Shown here: in pieces, positions 1 to 11,775 of the stretch
Numbering within the stretch: the stretch's first letter is position 1
Layout: each line of letters starts with the position of its first letter
DNA from: Thunnus maccoyii
Lineage: Eukaryota > Chordata > Actinopteri > Scombriformes > Scombridae
Length of the DNA stretch: 64,000 nucleotides
Assembly: GCF_910596095.1 (NCBI RefSeq)
Contig: NC_056533.1
Location: forward strand, 8,927,001 to 8,991,000
Direction: 5' to 3'
Program-made: the position numbers and the translations under genes
Notes under the pieces: generated by a model
What the model was told of the DNA's origin: nothing
Databases searched by the model: none
Seen by the model: the letters and a program-made list of their open reading frames with translations, nothing else

Positions 1-14
1 AAAGCAGGAGATGA

Positions 15-19
<5 letters not shown>

Positions 20-60
<41 letters not shown>

Positions 61-274
61 TGTGATTGTATATGTTTGTGTGTGTGTGTGTGTGTATCTG
101 CTTTTTGTGTAACGATTAGCTGAAGGATCAGTCTTGAGGATTCTCAACATTATATGAGCTTAGTGCCGGTGAACAGCCCAGCATACACAACAGGTAGGTT
201 CATCTGACAAATTTGATTGGTCACAGCTGTAGTCCAGCCATGGTGATGATTTATGCACGAGTGTGTATGTGTGT

Positions 275-331
<57 letters not shown>

Positions 332-340
332 TGTGTGTGT
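20..340. repeat. (TG)n microsatellite cluster
   Basis: Three runs of TG dinucleotides lie at about 20-58, 76-96 and 260-340, with a few TT and TC interruptions. They give spurious open frames rich in Thr-His or Val-Cys. I see no gene between them. Confidence 0.95.
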
Positions 341-747
341 AAAATCGCACTTGCTGAATTGTCAATAATAATCAATAATAATCTCGAAGTTATCTTTTCA
401 ATTTACTTATGTCACTTTTAAATGTTTCACAAGATGTTTTTGGTGTTTTCCATTACTCTACAGCAGTTGGTGCTTAAGGACATACTGACAGTTGTTACTG
501 AGGGCACTACACTTTCTTGCTCCCCGTGCAGGTAGCGATAATGTGATAAATTAAATGGTCCCCATACTGTGGACATTAACCAGCTTTTCTTGTTTCCTTG
601 TCTGTCTGTAGCAGACAGCCAGCAGTCGCAACAGGTTACAGGAGCCAGTTGGTGATTGGAGCGCTGCTCGGTTGAATTCCCAAAAGGCCTGGGGAAATCC
701 AGGCGGGATGGAGACATAATTGAGTGATGCTACCCTCCAGCAGTGTA

Positions 748-767
748 CACAGACACACAGACACACA

Positions 768-801
<34 letters not shown>
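748..801. repeat. (CA)n microsatellite
   Basis: Imperfect ACAGAC units run into a pure CA tract. The Cys-Val open frame on the other strand is an artefact of this repeat. Confidence 0.93.
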
Positions 802-804
<3 letters not shown>

Positions 805-3800
805 GCTGTTTCAGTGATTGCTTGCTACTGAAAACTATTTGTACTTTTTAGCCCCCAGTCATACCTTCTCCTTGTCTATCCTCACGCAATGAAGGTTAAA
901 AAGAAGGCTGTGTGGGACTTACTTGTGGAAAACAAATATTGTCAACTAGACAGGCTTGATCTTAAAACTTTAAAAAAGACTTTTGGTGTTTTACCAGCCA
1001 GTTAAATATTTAAAGCAGAACTCTCATGTTCTCCGGCGCAGACCACGCTGATCTGTATTGTAGTGTTTTTAGCTGGAGAACAACATAATTCAGTCATGTT
1101 CAACACCTGAACATGATCTGAGAGTAGTCCACCTGATGACATGGTCACGACCTGAGTGATGTGATGTCACCCTGTCCATTACAAGAAACAAAGAAATGCA
1201 TCATTCCTCCCACATCTCCCAAAACAAACCAGCCAGACCCTAATGGGATCTCAAATGGTTGCTTAATACAATTGTCATTATTGCCTATTGCCTCTATGGA
1301 GGGCATGGTGGGGATTAGGGCTGCAGTTAGTGCTGAATGTGTGCAAGGGGGTGGAGGTATGAGGCTAAAAGCAGAGCCCTGGTCAGAAGACAGTGGAGAT
1401 TGCTCTTTATGGCCTTGGTGGCGGAGGTCCATGCCAGAATATGGCCGTCCATTACAGCAGGCTCTATTAGGTTAATGACTTTAGCAGCTTTATGGCCATG
1501 AGCTCATTACTTAGACAGCCCAATCTAATCACCAGCTGCACCGGTGACCACCGACACAGCAAACTGGTTTGTGGGTAAAAATGGACCCAAGGGTTTTCCC
1601 TGTGCAGCCTGGGAGATACTCATGGTTTCTGTCTTGTATAGACAGAAACTACTTGCCAAGAGAAGCATACATATACATTTACTCATGACCACACAGTGCA
1701 CTTGAAGAAGAGGCTGTCCATGACTTTTGATGATTACAATGGTAGACTTAATTTCCAACTGACGTCACACTAATGTAGGACTATGACATATGTACACTGC
1801 GGAAATGATAAAGGTTGTTCAAACATCTGCGTGTTTGTGTAGATAAAGAATCTTTTAGCCTCCATCAGACAGGAAGACAGTGATGAAAAACAGCAGCATC
1901 ATCATCGACTGTTCCTGCATCGACTCATCAGCCTGGTGCTTCCTGGATCCGCAGTGTTCAATATGGGAGCCGCAGGAGTTTGTTTGGTTCATCTCACACA
2001 TCAACCACTGACAGGGTTATTTTTAACCCAGAGTTTGATGGTGCACAGTGGTCTAGAAGTTAGGGAAGTGGCTTGTGCTGGCCAGGGCAAAATGTAATTG
2101 TATATCTTCCAGTGTTTAATCACATGGTTAGAGCATTTGCACTTACCTTATCATATCACTTACCATCCGGCCTCATCTTTTTTGCTGATTGCTTACAGTA
2201 TGTATTGTATGTTTACCAGTATGCATGGTGGTAACTCCCAGCTTAATCGTATTCCATTCAATACAGTCTTGCAGTGATGGCTGCAAGACTAATGAACTTC
2301 CCCTTACACATACATCTTCAGTTCAATCCGATTACCAGACAGAATATTGATATTGAACAACTCTACACATTCAATGACAACAGTTTTGAACTTTCACCGC
2401 CAACTTTTTTAAATGTCTATTTTCCAATAAAGAGCAACTTAATACCAACTGAAAATCTTGTGTTTGCTCACCGCTAGTAGTTTTATGTCTCCCAATGCTA
2501 GTGTAGTATTATGACATTGGTTACACATGCAACAGCAAACATTTCTGACCACAGGTGCAACAGACTTGAAACTTTCATCCAGAGTGAAGCACTGCTTTTC
2601 AACCTGGCATTAGTACTTTTTAAAAGTGGCTATAACCAATATTTTTATAATAACAATGTGTTAAATGACAAAGTGTGATGTGGGAGGTGTCGCTCGTAGT
2701 GATGAACCTACAGATTATTATCACCAGACTCTGCAGCTCCACTCGGCTTTACAGAGCTATATAGTGAGTTTCAGCTCATTGTTTTGCTGTCTGGCCTACA
2801 GCTTTACTGTTTTGGTTCACTCTCACTACTCCCATAGCAGGCAGCTGTTTCCAGAGAAAAGGCTTTAAAAACTCACTGTACACTATCTGCTCAGCACCAA
2901 ACGGCAAACAAACGCAATTAGCAAGGTGGCTGTTCCCCAGGTGGCCAGATACATGACAAATGAATAATTATGTTGCTCCATATCTGCTGGATGTGTAAAT
3001 AAGCAACTGTTCGCTAGCAAATTCACTATACTGGTGATATGTCAGTGTTGTGTTCACAACTTGTTTACGCTGCCCCCAAGTGGCCAAAAATCTAGTTATA
3101 ACTAAACTAGTGTACTTGGTTAAGGTTAGGGTGTGAATTGATGTTGCAGCAAAAAAAAAAAAAAAAAAAAGCCAAAAGATAAAGAAGCCAATACTAATTA
3201 TGACAGAACATGAACTCCAGTCTCTGATACAACATGATTCCTTTGGGACACTGGGATGCACATTGCAGTGCAATTTTGTCTGTTCATTTCTGTGAAATTA
3301 AATTCTTTGTCTTTTACAATATATATCTCATCTTTTTGGTAATGTGATTAATGACCTTTGGTGCAAATAGTCTCTTAAGACAGATGTACTATCACATGCC
3401 ACTGGCACACTGCTAGACAGTAATTTCACTTACACTACCACAGTACCTTGGAAGGAGCTGATCTAGCAGGAACACTAAATGTCCTAGTGACACTTTGAAA
3501 CTGAAATTCTCCCAAAACTTTCGTTGTTTGGTAATTTCTCTTTTCACACTTCCCTCTTGTCTCTTTCCTCCATTTTCAACTCCTGTATAGCAGTTGTTAT
3601 ACAAAGCGTCCCCTCCTGGTGCAATAGTGATTGTGTCACTATACAGTATTCAGTGAAAAACGTGAAGCTGTGAGGCTGAAAATTTGATTTGAGGATTATA
3701 TTTAAGTTTCTCAACAAATGGCAACAAATTGCAACTAGTTGCAATGCTTCTCAAAAAACACTGAAACTGAGACCAAATTCAGGCTGCTGTGTTTGTGCGC

Positions 3801-4879
3801 GCACGGGTGCATGTGTGCTTGTACGAGCTGTGCACGATTGATTCAGTGAATGTTTTTGTGTGTGTATGCGTGTGTGTGTCTGTGTGTGTGTGCGAGACAG
3901 AGACATGATGGCAGAAGTGAAGCATCCGGGGAACACTGGTAGATAACAGAGTGCTTCTGTTCTCCGCTCTGCTGAACACCAATCACTTCCTCTTTCAGAT
4001 AAAGCCCAGAGGAATGAAAACAGACTAGTGAGTGTGTGTATGTGTGTTTTTGTCTATGCATGGGTGTGTGACAATGAACCATTTACTGTTTTAAAAGTAC
4101 TGGATTAAATATTTCTGCGGTTTTGCTGATCCAGCTGTCCTTGAGTCTGTTTTCTGATCTTAGTTTGGACTGACCCTCTGGCAGAAAAAACCCCACAAAC
4201 CCCACATACCAGAGGGTCGGGCCTCTCTGAGTCCCTGATGCTTTGGCCTGCTGTCTAGGTCCAGATTTCTTAGCTAATGGTTCTGACCTCCATTAGTGCC
4301 CCTCTCCGTCAGAGACTCACCTCTTCCATCCTCCTCCACATATTGTTCCCCTCCTGTTCTGCTCCTGACTCTTTTTCTGAAATGCACTCTCTCTTTTCAA
4401 CTATCCTCTCCTCCCCCAACTCTAAGAAGGATGCTGCTGACCCTCATGTTGGCAACATCAGGACTGGATCAGGACATTATCACTCTCCAATGAGGTTAAA
4501 CCAGTATCGTGACACATGGGATTTGATTAACATAACTTGAAAGTTTATCCACTGCAACTCTACCACAATACCCTCAAGTCTTGCCTCATATCTTTATGGT
4601 GAGGATGTGTGGAAAGAAGCCTTTAGCTTCATTTTTACGTTGGCGGAGACATAAAGATGAGATGCTTTAATTTTTTCAGCTGTGTCTATTCCTCTGTTCG
4701 GTCCCTGTTTTCTGGAGCTTTGTCTGGAGTTGTAAATGCACATATCTGAAAATTATTGTTGAGTCTTATGGTGACCTTTAGATGTACGATGCACCTTTGC
4801 GAACACACTTGTCACATGTCTCCTGCGTAGTTATATCCTTAAATAACGTAAGTAATTTTCATAATGCTTCATTCTACAT
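802..4879. other. Gene-free stretch, no recognised function
   Basis: No open frame here reads like a known protein. The stretch includes a poly-A run near 3150-3169 and short TG-rich tracts near 3855-3895 and 4030-4050. A palindromic TGACGTCA (CRE consensus) lies at 1760-1767; a single 8-mer is not evidence of function. The segment about 1250-1530 is less AT-rich than its surroundings and might be conserved non-coding DNA, but that cannot be judged from one sequence. Confidence 0.5.
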
Positions 4880-7161
4880 CAGTGATTTTCAACCTGAGGT
4901 CTGGACCCCTCCAAGGGGTCACAAGGCGATTAACTAGATAAAAAAAGTAGATTTCAGCTATAAAAATTTTATTAATTTGTTCATAATTTGATTGATTATT
5001 TCTTCTACTATTTGCCTTTTTCTTGTAACTTAATAATCATTTTAACTTTTGGGTCTCTAAATGACACTAAAATAAACCAGAAACTCACATAAAAAACACA
5101 TTTTGGTAGACCTGATCAAAACCAGCAGACACATTATATAACTGGTGACGAGGCAGTAGCAAGTACAGATTGGATTGTTTTAAGGGATCATACTTCCATA
5201 TTTTGGACTGTCAGAGCACAGAATTGATGCTGGTATACACTTATGGAATCTAAAATTACTACAAATTCAGTTTAATTTGTTTGTTTGTTTATTTCTTTTC
5301 TTTCTTTTTTTAACACTAATAATGGTCATCAGAAAAAGCTCTGGCCCTAATTGTGTTAGTGGTAGAATTCTAAAGTCCTGTGCCATCCAACTTTGCAACA
5401 AGACACACCACCTATTTCAGACCTCTCTGGATTTACAGAGGGTAAATGCCCTGGAAAAAAGCTACTGTCATTCCCATTGCAAAAAAAGAGTTTTCCATAG
5501 AGCTAAACAACTTAAGACCAGTTGCTCTCACGTCCCAGCTGATGAAACGTTTTGAGAGAATCATCAAATCCATTATCATTCACAAAACAGAAGCCATATT
5601 GGAACCAACGCAATTCGCCTATAGGAGCAATGGGGGGATGGAGTATGCTATACTCACCTTAACCTCCTTTACAGCCATCTCAAACAAGGGGAAACTCATG
5701 CTTGCCTCCTATTTGTCGACTTCTCCTCTGCTTTTAATAGCCTACCACCCCATATCATGGCAGTGAAGCTCATATCCCATTTCACCTTAGACCCCTCCTT
5801 TGTGGGAGGGATATTGGACTTCTTGACAAACAGACTCCAGAGAGTGAGAGTTAACGGAATTCTGTCCGATGAGTTGCTTTCCTCCACTGTCAGCTGCAGG
5901 AGCCTGTATGAGAACAGGTATGTAAAATACGCTGACAATTCTGTTGTTCACTCTTCACACCAATGAGTCTGTACAAGGGAAGGTTTTAGATGGTTTTATT
6001 GACTGGTGTAAAGCCTCTTACATAAAGATCACCACAAGCAAAATGATGGACATGCTGATTGATTTTAGAAAAAACCCACCCACTCCATCTCAGACTGTCA
6101 TAGCAGATGACACAGATGAGATTATTAGTTCCTACAAATACCTGGGCACAATCATTGACGAAAAACTGCAATTTGAGGATAACAGAAACGCCATCCACTC
6201 CAGTGCACAACAAAGACTGTTTTTACTGAGGTAGTAAAACTCTTTTAATGTGGACAAAACAGTTATGACTCTGTTTTAGATCTTTTCTGAATCAATTTGA
6301 ACTTTTGTCCTGATCTGCTGATTTGGGAATCTTAAGGTGAGGAGTAAGACTTAACTATAGAGAGTGGTGAACACGTGCTCTAAGATCACAGGGGTGTCCC
6401 AGCTCAGTCTGTCTGCTCTGTACAACAGACACCTGGTCAGAAAGGCCACCTACATCCTGGCTGACCCATCTCAAACTTTGCACCAGGAGTTCCACCTTCT
6501 GCGTTCTGGGTGGAGGTATAGGGTTCCTAGCCCAGGAGCTCCAGAGCTCAAGGCTCCTTCATCCCTAAGGCAATGCTACCATTAACCAGGAACTATAGTC
6601 CACATTTTATTGTGGTTCATTGTACATTCTACTACTTGCACTTTTTTATGTATTGCACTTTGTAAACTTGATGTTTGCTATTACTTGTTGTTTACTGTGT
6701 TTTTGTTCTTGCCATCTGGACAGTATGTTTCTTGTTACTTGTTGCTGATAGTGTTTTTGTTGTTTTCGTAGGCACAGAATGTTTTTTATGCTGCACTAGA
6801 ATTGTCCTCCGGGGACAATAAAGATTTATTGAATTGAATTTAACAAACATAGCTCACATTAATAAAAAGCACAAATTGTATTCACTGTGCCTCTATTATC
6901 TCTGGGAGCTATGAAATAAAGTCATATTTTATGGGAGCAGTTAATATTAGTTTCATTTTTTGTCAGATTTACTGTTCTAAGAAATACTGAAGAATTATTT
7001 AATTTTACTTAACTTTTACTTACACAGCATTGCATCCACTTACATTTACAAAGATTTTTTGAATTTAAATCTATATAATACATCATGTTTATATTCACAA
7101 TGTTTAGTTCGTTTCATCCATTGACTCTTGGGGTTGTCACCCCCCAGACTGAGAACCGCTG
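4880..7161. mobile_element. hAT-like non-autonomous DNA element, split by a LINE
   Basis: The left end begins CAGTGATTTTCAACCTGAGG and is followed by GGACCCCTCCAAGGGGTCAC. The right end reads GGGGTTGTCACCCCCCAGAC then TGAGAACCGCTG. Reverse-complemented, the right end resembles the left: CAG, then TTCTCA, then GTCTGG. This is the 'CAGTGGTTCTCAA' type of terminus found on hAT/Charlie-like elements. The middle (about 5326-6838) is a separate LINE fragment, so the original element was about 0.7 kb. I found no matching 8-bp target duplication, so the exact edges are uncertain. Confidence 0.5.
5326..6838 (+). pseudogene. Rex1/Babar-like non-LTR retrotransposon, reverse transcriptase remnant
   Basis: Fragments in several plus frames read as a teleost LINE reverse transcriptase in the usual order. 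A KSSGPN / GRILKSCA segment is at about 5330-5370. KKATVIPIAKK and NLRPVALTS are at about 5450-5540. QRVRVNGILSDELLSS is at about 5835-5885. A catalytic-site remnant, VKYADN (YADD in active enzymes), is near 5920-5940. IDFRKNPP and YKYLGTIIDEKLQF are at about 6060-6180, and a C-terminal NTCSKITGVSQLSLSALYNR segment is near 6367-6430. The 3' tail ends in a GACAATAAAG motif and ATTGAATTGAATT, typical of these LINEs. It is 5'-truncated, frameshifted, lacks the stretch just before YADD, and has D changed to N in the metal-binding motif. It cannot be active. Assignment to Rex1/Babar rather than a related clade is from memory of the motif style. Confidence 0.78.
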
Positions 7162-9678
7162 CTGCTGGTCAACCTGCCACCCCAAACCTCCACCTCAGCC
7201 TACTAATAGAGACCTTCAGCTCCATCACTGATCTATCTTCTTCCAGATAAGCGAGGGAGCACATCAGTCCATTTGACGCAGAAAATCCCAGATGTGTCAC
7301 TGCTGTTTATCTTGGAATTGAGGTGCAAGTAAAATTCCTTCCCTTTGTCTGTCTGATCCTCCTCCTTGTTTTATTCATCTTGTTTTCTTCCCCTCTCTCT
7401 CTTGATGGCTAGATTATTGACGCCCTTCAACATTGACCAGCTGATGACTCCCTGCTGATGAATTATGAGTATTGCATCGAATTTACAGCCCCATCTCGGC
7501 TCTCTGTCACCATTAAACTTCTTGGATGCAACGGGCTGCCACAAGACAGAGATGGAGGAATATATTTATTCAATCATTTGCTCATGACTTCTAGCTGATG
7601 CGGCCATCATGGTGAGACTTTTAGAGGCTGATAAATCAGCTATCATGGTGGAGGCAGGATTAAAGCCTAATTGGCTCCAGCCTCAACTTCTTCTGTTAAA
7701 TGAAGCACATGATGGCAAAGAGAGCAACAAAAACTAGCTGCGATCTACACTGTTGTCATCATAAGCATCAGTCAGGGCCACGAGGATGAGGCTTTCTCTT
7801 ATTCGATGCCTGCTCTGATGATATTGACTGATCAGAGGAATTGATCATGATTAGCAATGCTTAGTGATAATGAAGAATTGTACTTTTAAAAATGTAGATT
7901 TGTATATGGAGAGAGGAGAGGAGAGAGACTGTCCTGCAAAGAAAAACAACAGCATCAGTCATTTCAACAAATACCAAAAACGGTGATAAAGAGCTCTAGC
8001 AGATTCCTTGTCTGTTGGTATAAGACAGAACATAGACCCACAGAAGCAAACAAAAGTGAATTAAACCTTTACAGAAGACCGTTTTTTTGCCTCCAGTTTC
8101 CTACTGACGGTCAATGTTGTTTTTTGTTACCATTACCATGATCTTTCCCTAACATTAATTATTTTACAAAGGTCACTTAATGAAGATCCCCTAATTTTAA
8201 CCCAAACCACAATTTCTCTAACCTTTACCACATAGTTATTATAACCAAAACCACAATCCTTTCTTAACCCTGACCAAGTCATTAATGTGCCCTAAATCTA
8301 ACAACACCTTGACCATATCAGTGTTAGATCAGAAAATGCTTTTATTTGTGCAACAGTGATTTGTAACAGATCTGGAAGGCAAAGAGAAGTAATAATGTCC
8401 AGGTGATAGGAGTATCAGATCCAGGAACACTTCCATCTTCATTCTGGAGCACAACTACAAACAGACATATTTGACCATTTCATTTGGATGACTTGTTGAG
8501 GGGAGAGGAAAAAATATTTTTAAAACATAACTGTAATCTGTAAAACTTGGTGTTACAGCAGCAACACAGATAGCTGCTGCTGTAACACCTGGTGATCATG
8601 ACAAGGTGTCAATTTCTGTATGTTTTTAAAAAAAAGTCAATCAGTTTTAGATGTCTAACTATGCATGCTCCTATTTGATTTGTGCTGCATAATTAACTGC
8701 TCACTAAGCCCTGTGCTTCTTAGTTACTGTTGCCACACTTCTCATGCTCTCTGTTCTCGTTTGGCACCTACGTAGACTCTATTAGCTGTAGCTAACTAGG
8801 TTAAGCTAACGCTACTACAACTCTGTGAAATTGATAAAAACTCCACCTGACCATTTCATGTCTCCGGAATCCTTCATATCAATAGGATGTCTACTTACAT
8901 GATATAATACTAAACTATGAGGCTAAAGATGCCCCATGTACAAAGCAAACATCCTAACCAGTTGATTCATGTAGAAGACGTGAATATTGAGGAGCAGCAT
9001 TGTTCATGTAGCTTAGCCTTTATAGTACAGAATTACGAATAAACATCAAATCAAAAAGTATTTTGTTCTAACATAAGCCTTGGATGGTTTGGATGCTTGC
9101 TATAGAAAAACATACTTGGATAATCAAAGCAGTGTTTACATGTTTTAATGCTCTTACTTTAAACTATGTTTCACTTTTACAAGAGAGGGATTTGAGGATG
9201 AGGTATAACCGAATAAAATATAAATGACATACCATATTATATAAAAAATAATATACGTTAAAATTTATTATAAAAAAGGCCTAAAGAAGTAGAAAAATCA
9301 AGTCAAAAAATCAAAAAGTCATATGAACATAAAATTGATAAAAACTCAAAGTGAAAAGTATTAAAGGAAATCACAAAACAATAGATAACTCGAGATGTAG
9401 GCTGAATATCTATGAGTTAAGGTAGATTTTAAAAACATATTTCGCCGTCATACTTTACTTTACATTTAAGGTTTGGCTCTTTAATTAAAGCAGGCATCAG
9501 AATAGAGGAAACCTAACCTGTTTTAGACTTAAACTCTTTAAAGTATTAAGTCTGCTAGTTAGTCGAGCATGCTAACATAAAAAAGTAACCCTCCAAACCC
9601 TTTAAATTCAGAGTATCACTCTTATTAAGTCAATTTTCCTGTGTCTATATGTGAAAAAGTCTAGTCAAATTTCAAGGC
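7162..9678. other. Gene-free stretch
   Basis: No coding region is recognised. The segment about 7420-7730 is less AT-rich and has long non-repetitive runs with ATTA/TAAT motifs, which could be a conserved non-coding element. About 8150-8330 has the AACC/CCTAA-rich style of a degenerate dispersed repeat. A perfect 15-bp hairpin lies at 8549-8589. The rest is AT-rich. Confidence 0.4.
8549..8589. repeat. Perfect 15-bp inverted repeat with 11-nt loop
   Basis: The left arm GGTGTTACAGCAGCA (8549-8563) is the exact reverse complement of the right arm TGCTGCTGTAACACC (8575-8589). The spacer is 11 nt. The surrounding 100 bp are AT-rich and not otherwise palindromic. Confidence 0.85.
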
Positions 9679-10064
9679 TTAAAGGTGCAGTGTGTAGGAT
9701 TTAGTGGCATCTAGCGGTGAGGTTACATTTTGCAACCAACTTAATACCCCTCCCCCTGACCTTCCAAGTGTGTAGGAGAACCTATGGTGACCGCAAAACT
9801 CGTGAAAAATGCAAAAGACCCTCTCTAGAGCCATTGTTTGTTTTGTTCTGTTATGAGCTACTTTAGAAACATGGTGGTGCAACATGGCGGGCTCTGTGGA
9901 AGAGGACCCGCTCCCTACATTGATATGAGGGGCTCATTCTAAGGAAATGAAAACATAACGATTCTTATTTTCAGATGATTATACACTAATTAAAACATAC
10001 TTATGAATATTATATTCCATTTCTGCCAATAGATCCCCCTAAATCTTACACACTGGTCATTTAA
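9679..10064. mobile_element. TTAA-flanked inverted-repeat element, copy 1 (long form)
   Basis: A TTAA at 9679-9682 is followed by AGGTGCAGTGTGTAGGATTT. The other end reads CCCCCTAAATCTTACACACT, then GGTCAT, then TTAA at 10061-10064. The two ends are inverted copies of each other with mutations. TTAA target duplications point to the piggyBac or Kolobok superfamilies; I cannot tell which. There is no transposase frame, so this is a non-autonomous element. A shorter relative lies at 26423-26708. Confidence 0.72.
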
Positions 10065-11744
10065 ATCTTTACATATTTGCTGTAAAACATAAAATACTTA
10101 AAAAAAAAAAAAAATCAATCACCAGTTAGCTTTCATGCTGGTAGTTTTATAAATATTATGTACCAAAATAAATATGACTAAATTTACTGATCACAAAAGA
10201 TTAAAAAGTGAATTTATTTTGCTGGGAATGTTGGTTTCTATAACAGTATACTATAAATAATGTACAGAGTAGCTACAGTGTCTCTGTGGTGAACAAATGC
10301 GTGTGAATCATCATCAGATATGACGATGGTAGTGGCGGGAGGATGACCATTAACCTTAATAGACAGCAGCTCAATTAGATGAGAAAAAATGGCAGCAGTC
10401 TGCGGCAGAGAGGAAGGGGCAGTCACAGTAACCTTTTTGGCATCTTGGTGGGTAGGAAAATGACATGGTCTGACGGTTTCTGAATGAATCACATCTGTGA
10501 CATTTGGTCCATAGAAAGATTTTCACACATCGAGGTCTGGTGGCTAGCAACACCCCCGCATCAGCAACTCAACAACAACCTCACGGCGTGGAGATGGAAA
10601 GTTGGAAGAGTTGGACACTTTCTTGAACACTTAGATATATTGAGCGCATATGTACTTTGCCTGTCTGATGCTTGATTTGGTTTAGAAATGTGTGTCATGC
10701 AATGTATGGATGTTGTGAGCTCAGTTATTTAAGGGAAAACTTCAACTAATTTGTCTTCCATTTTGACATACATGCTTCCACAAATCACTAACACAAGTTA
10801 GTGTTGTCTCAGTTTAGACGCCACGCATGCTAATACCCCGCTTCTTCCAAAACCCCACTTAAATCAGTGTGATGCTCCTTCAAGATGACATGGAATTTAA
10901 CAAAAAGACCCCCCCACCCCTGCATCAACATCTTTGTTTATCCCCAAACCTACTTCTTATTGAGGCTTGCGTGTAAAAGTCGATGAATTCTTCTAACCAG
11001 GTCTTGATTGGATCAGGCCTCTCAGCGTCTGGCAGGGAGAAGATAAGACCTGTTATCTCTGTCCGACAAACCTGCAACCTCCCTCTGTCCTCTCCATGAC
11101 TGGACCAGATGAAGAGAGTGAAAGAGAGAAAACACAACAATACATTGGTAGAGATATAAGTAATAATAGTGGTAATGATGTTACAAAGTGCATGAAAGAA
11201 ATACAAAAACTGCAAAAATAAGATCAAGAAATTAAAAGAATTTAAAATTCTACCACACAGGTGCTCTGTGTAATATATGTATATAACACCCATATCAAGA
11301 ATCACAGCCATGTAACAACATATTGTACATTACAAGACTAATATAATACTAAAAAGAGATCTACTGCATTCCAGTATTAGGCCACTAGTTTCCAGAGAAA
11401 GAGGACAGGAAAGAATTGAAATTTGTAAAAAGAGAAAAAAAAGGGAATTTTGATTCAATTCAATTTTTATGAGATGGGATTCACTTTGAAGGATAATCCA
11501 CCCCTCTGTAGTAGGACTGAAATTTCATATGTTAAATGAACTAAGACTGGTTGCCACATTTTAAGGAATATATCTCATTCCGTTTTAAAGGAAAGCAGAG
11601 AGGCCTTTCCATTGATAAAACCTTGTATAACTCTCTGTATCACTGTTTTACTGTTGGAGGTTTGTCTTTAATCCACTCGAACAATACACATCATTAGTTT
11701 TATAAGGAGAATATACTGTGAGGGGTTAAGATCAAAATTGTCCG

Positions 11745-11775
<31 letters not shown>

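Noticed and set aside
150-375. His-Thr repeat open frames on the minus strand
   Set aside because: Translation of a TG/CA microsatellite; no start context, splice structure or non-repeat domain.
1760-1767. Palindromic CRE TGACGTCA
   Set aside because: A single 8-bp match far from any recognised promoter; expected about once per window of this size.
10925-11311. 128-codon minus-strand open frame
   Set aside because: No recognisable motif, AT-rich composition and hydrophobic chance residues; nothing around it suggests exons.
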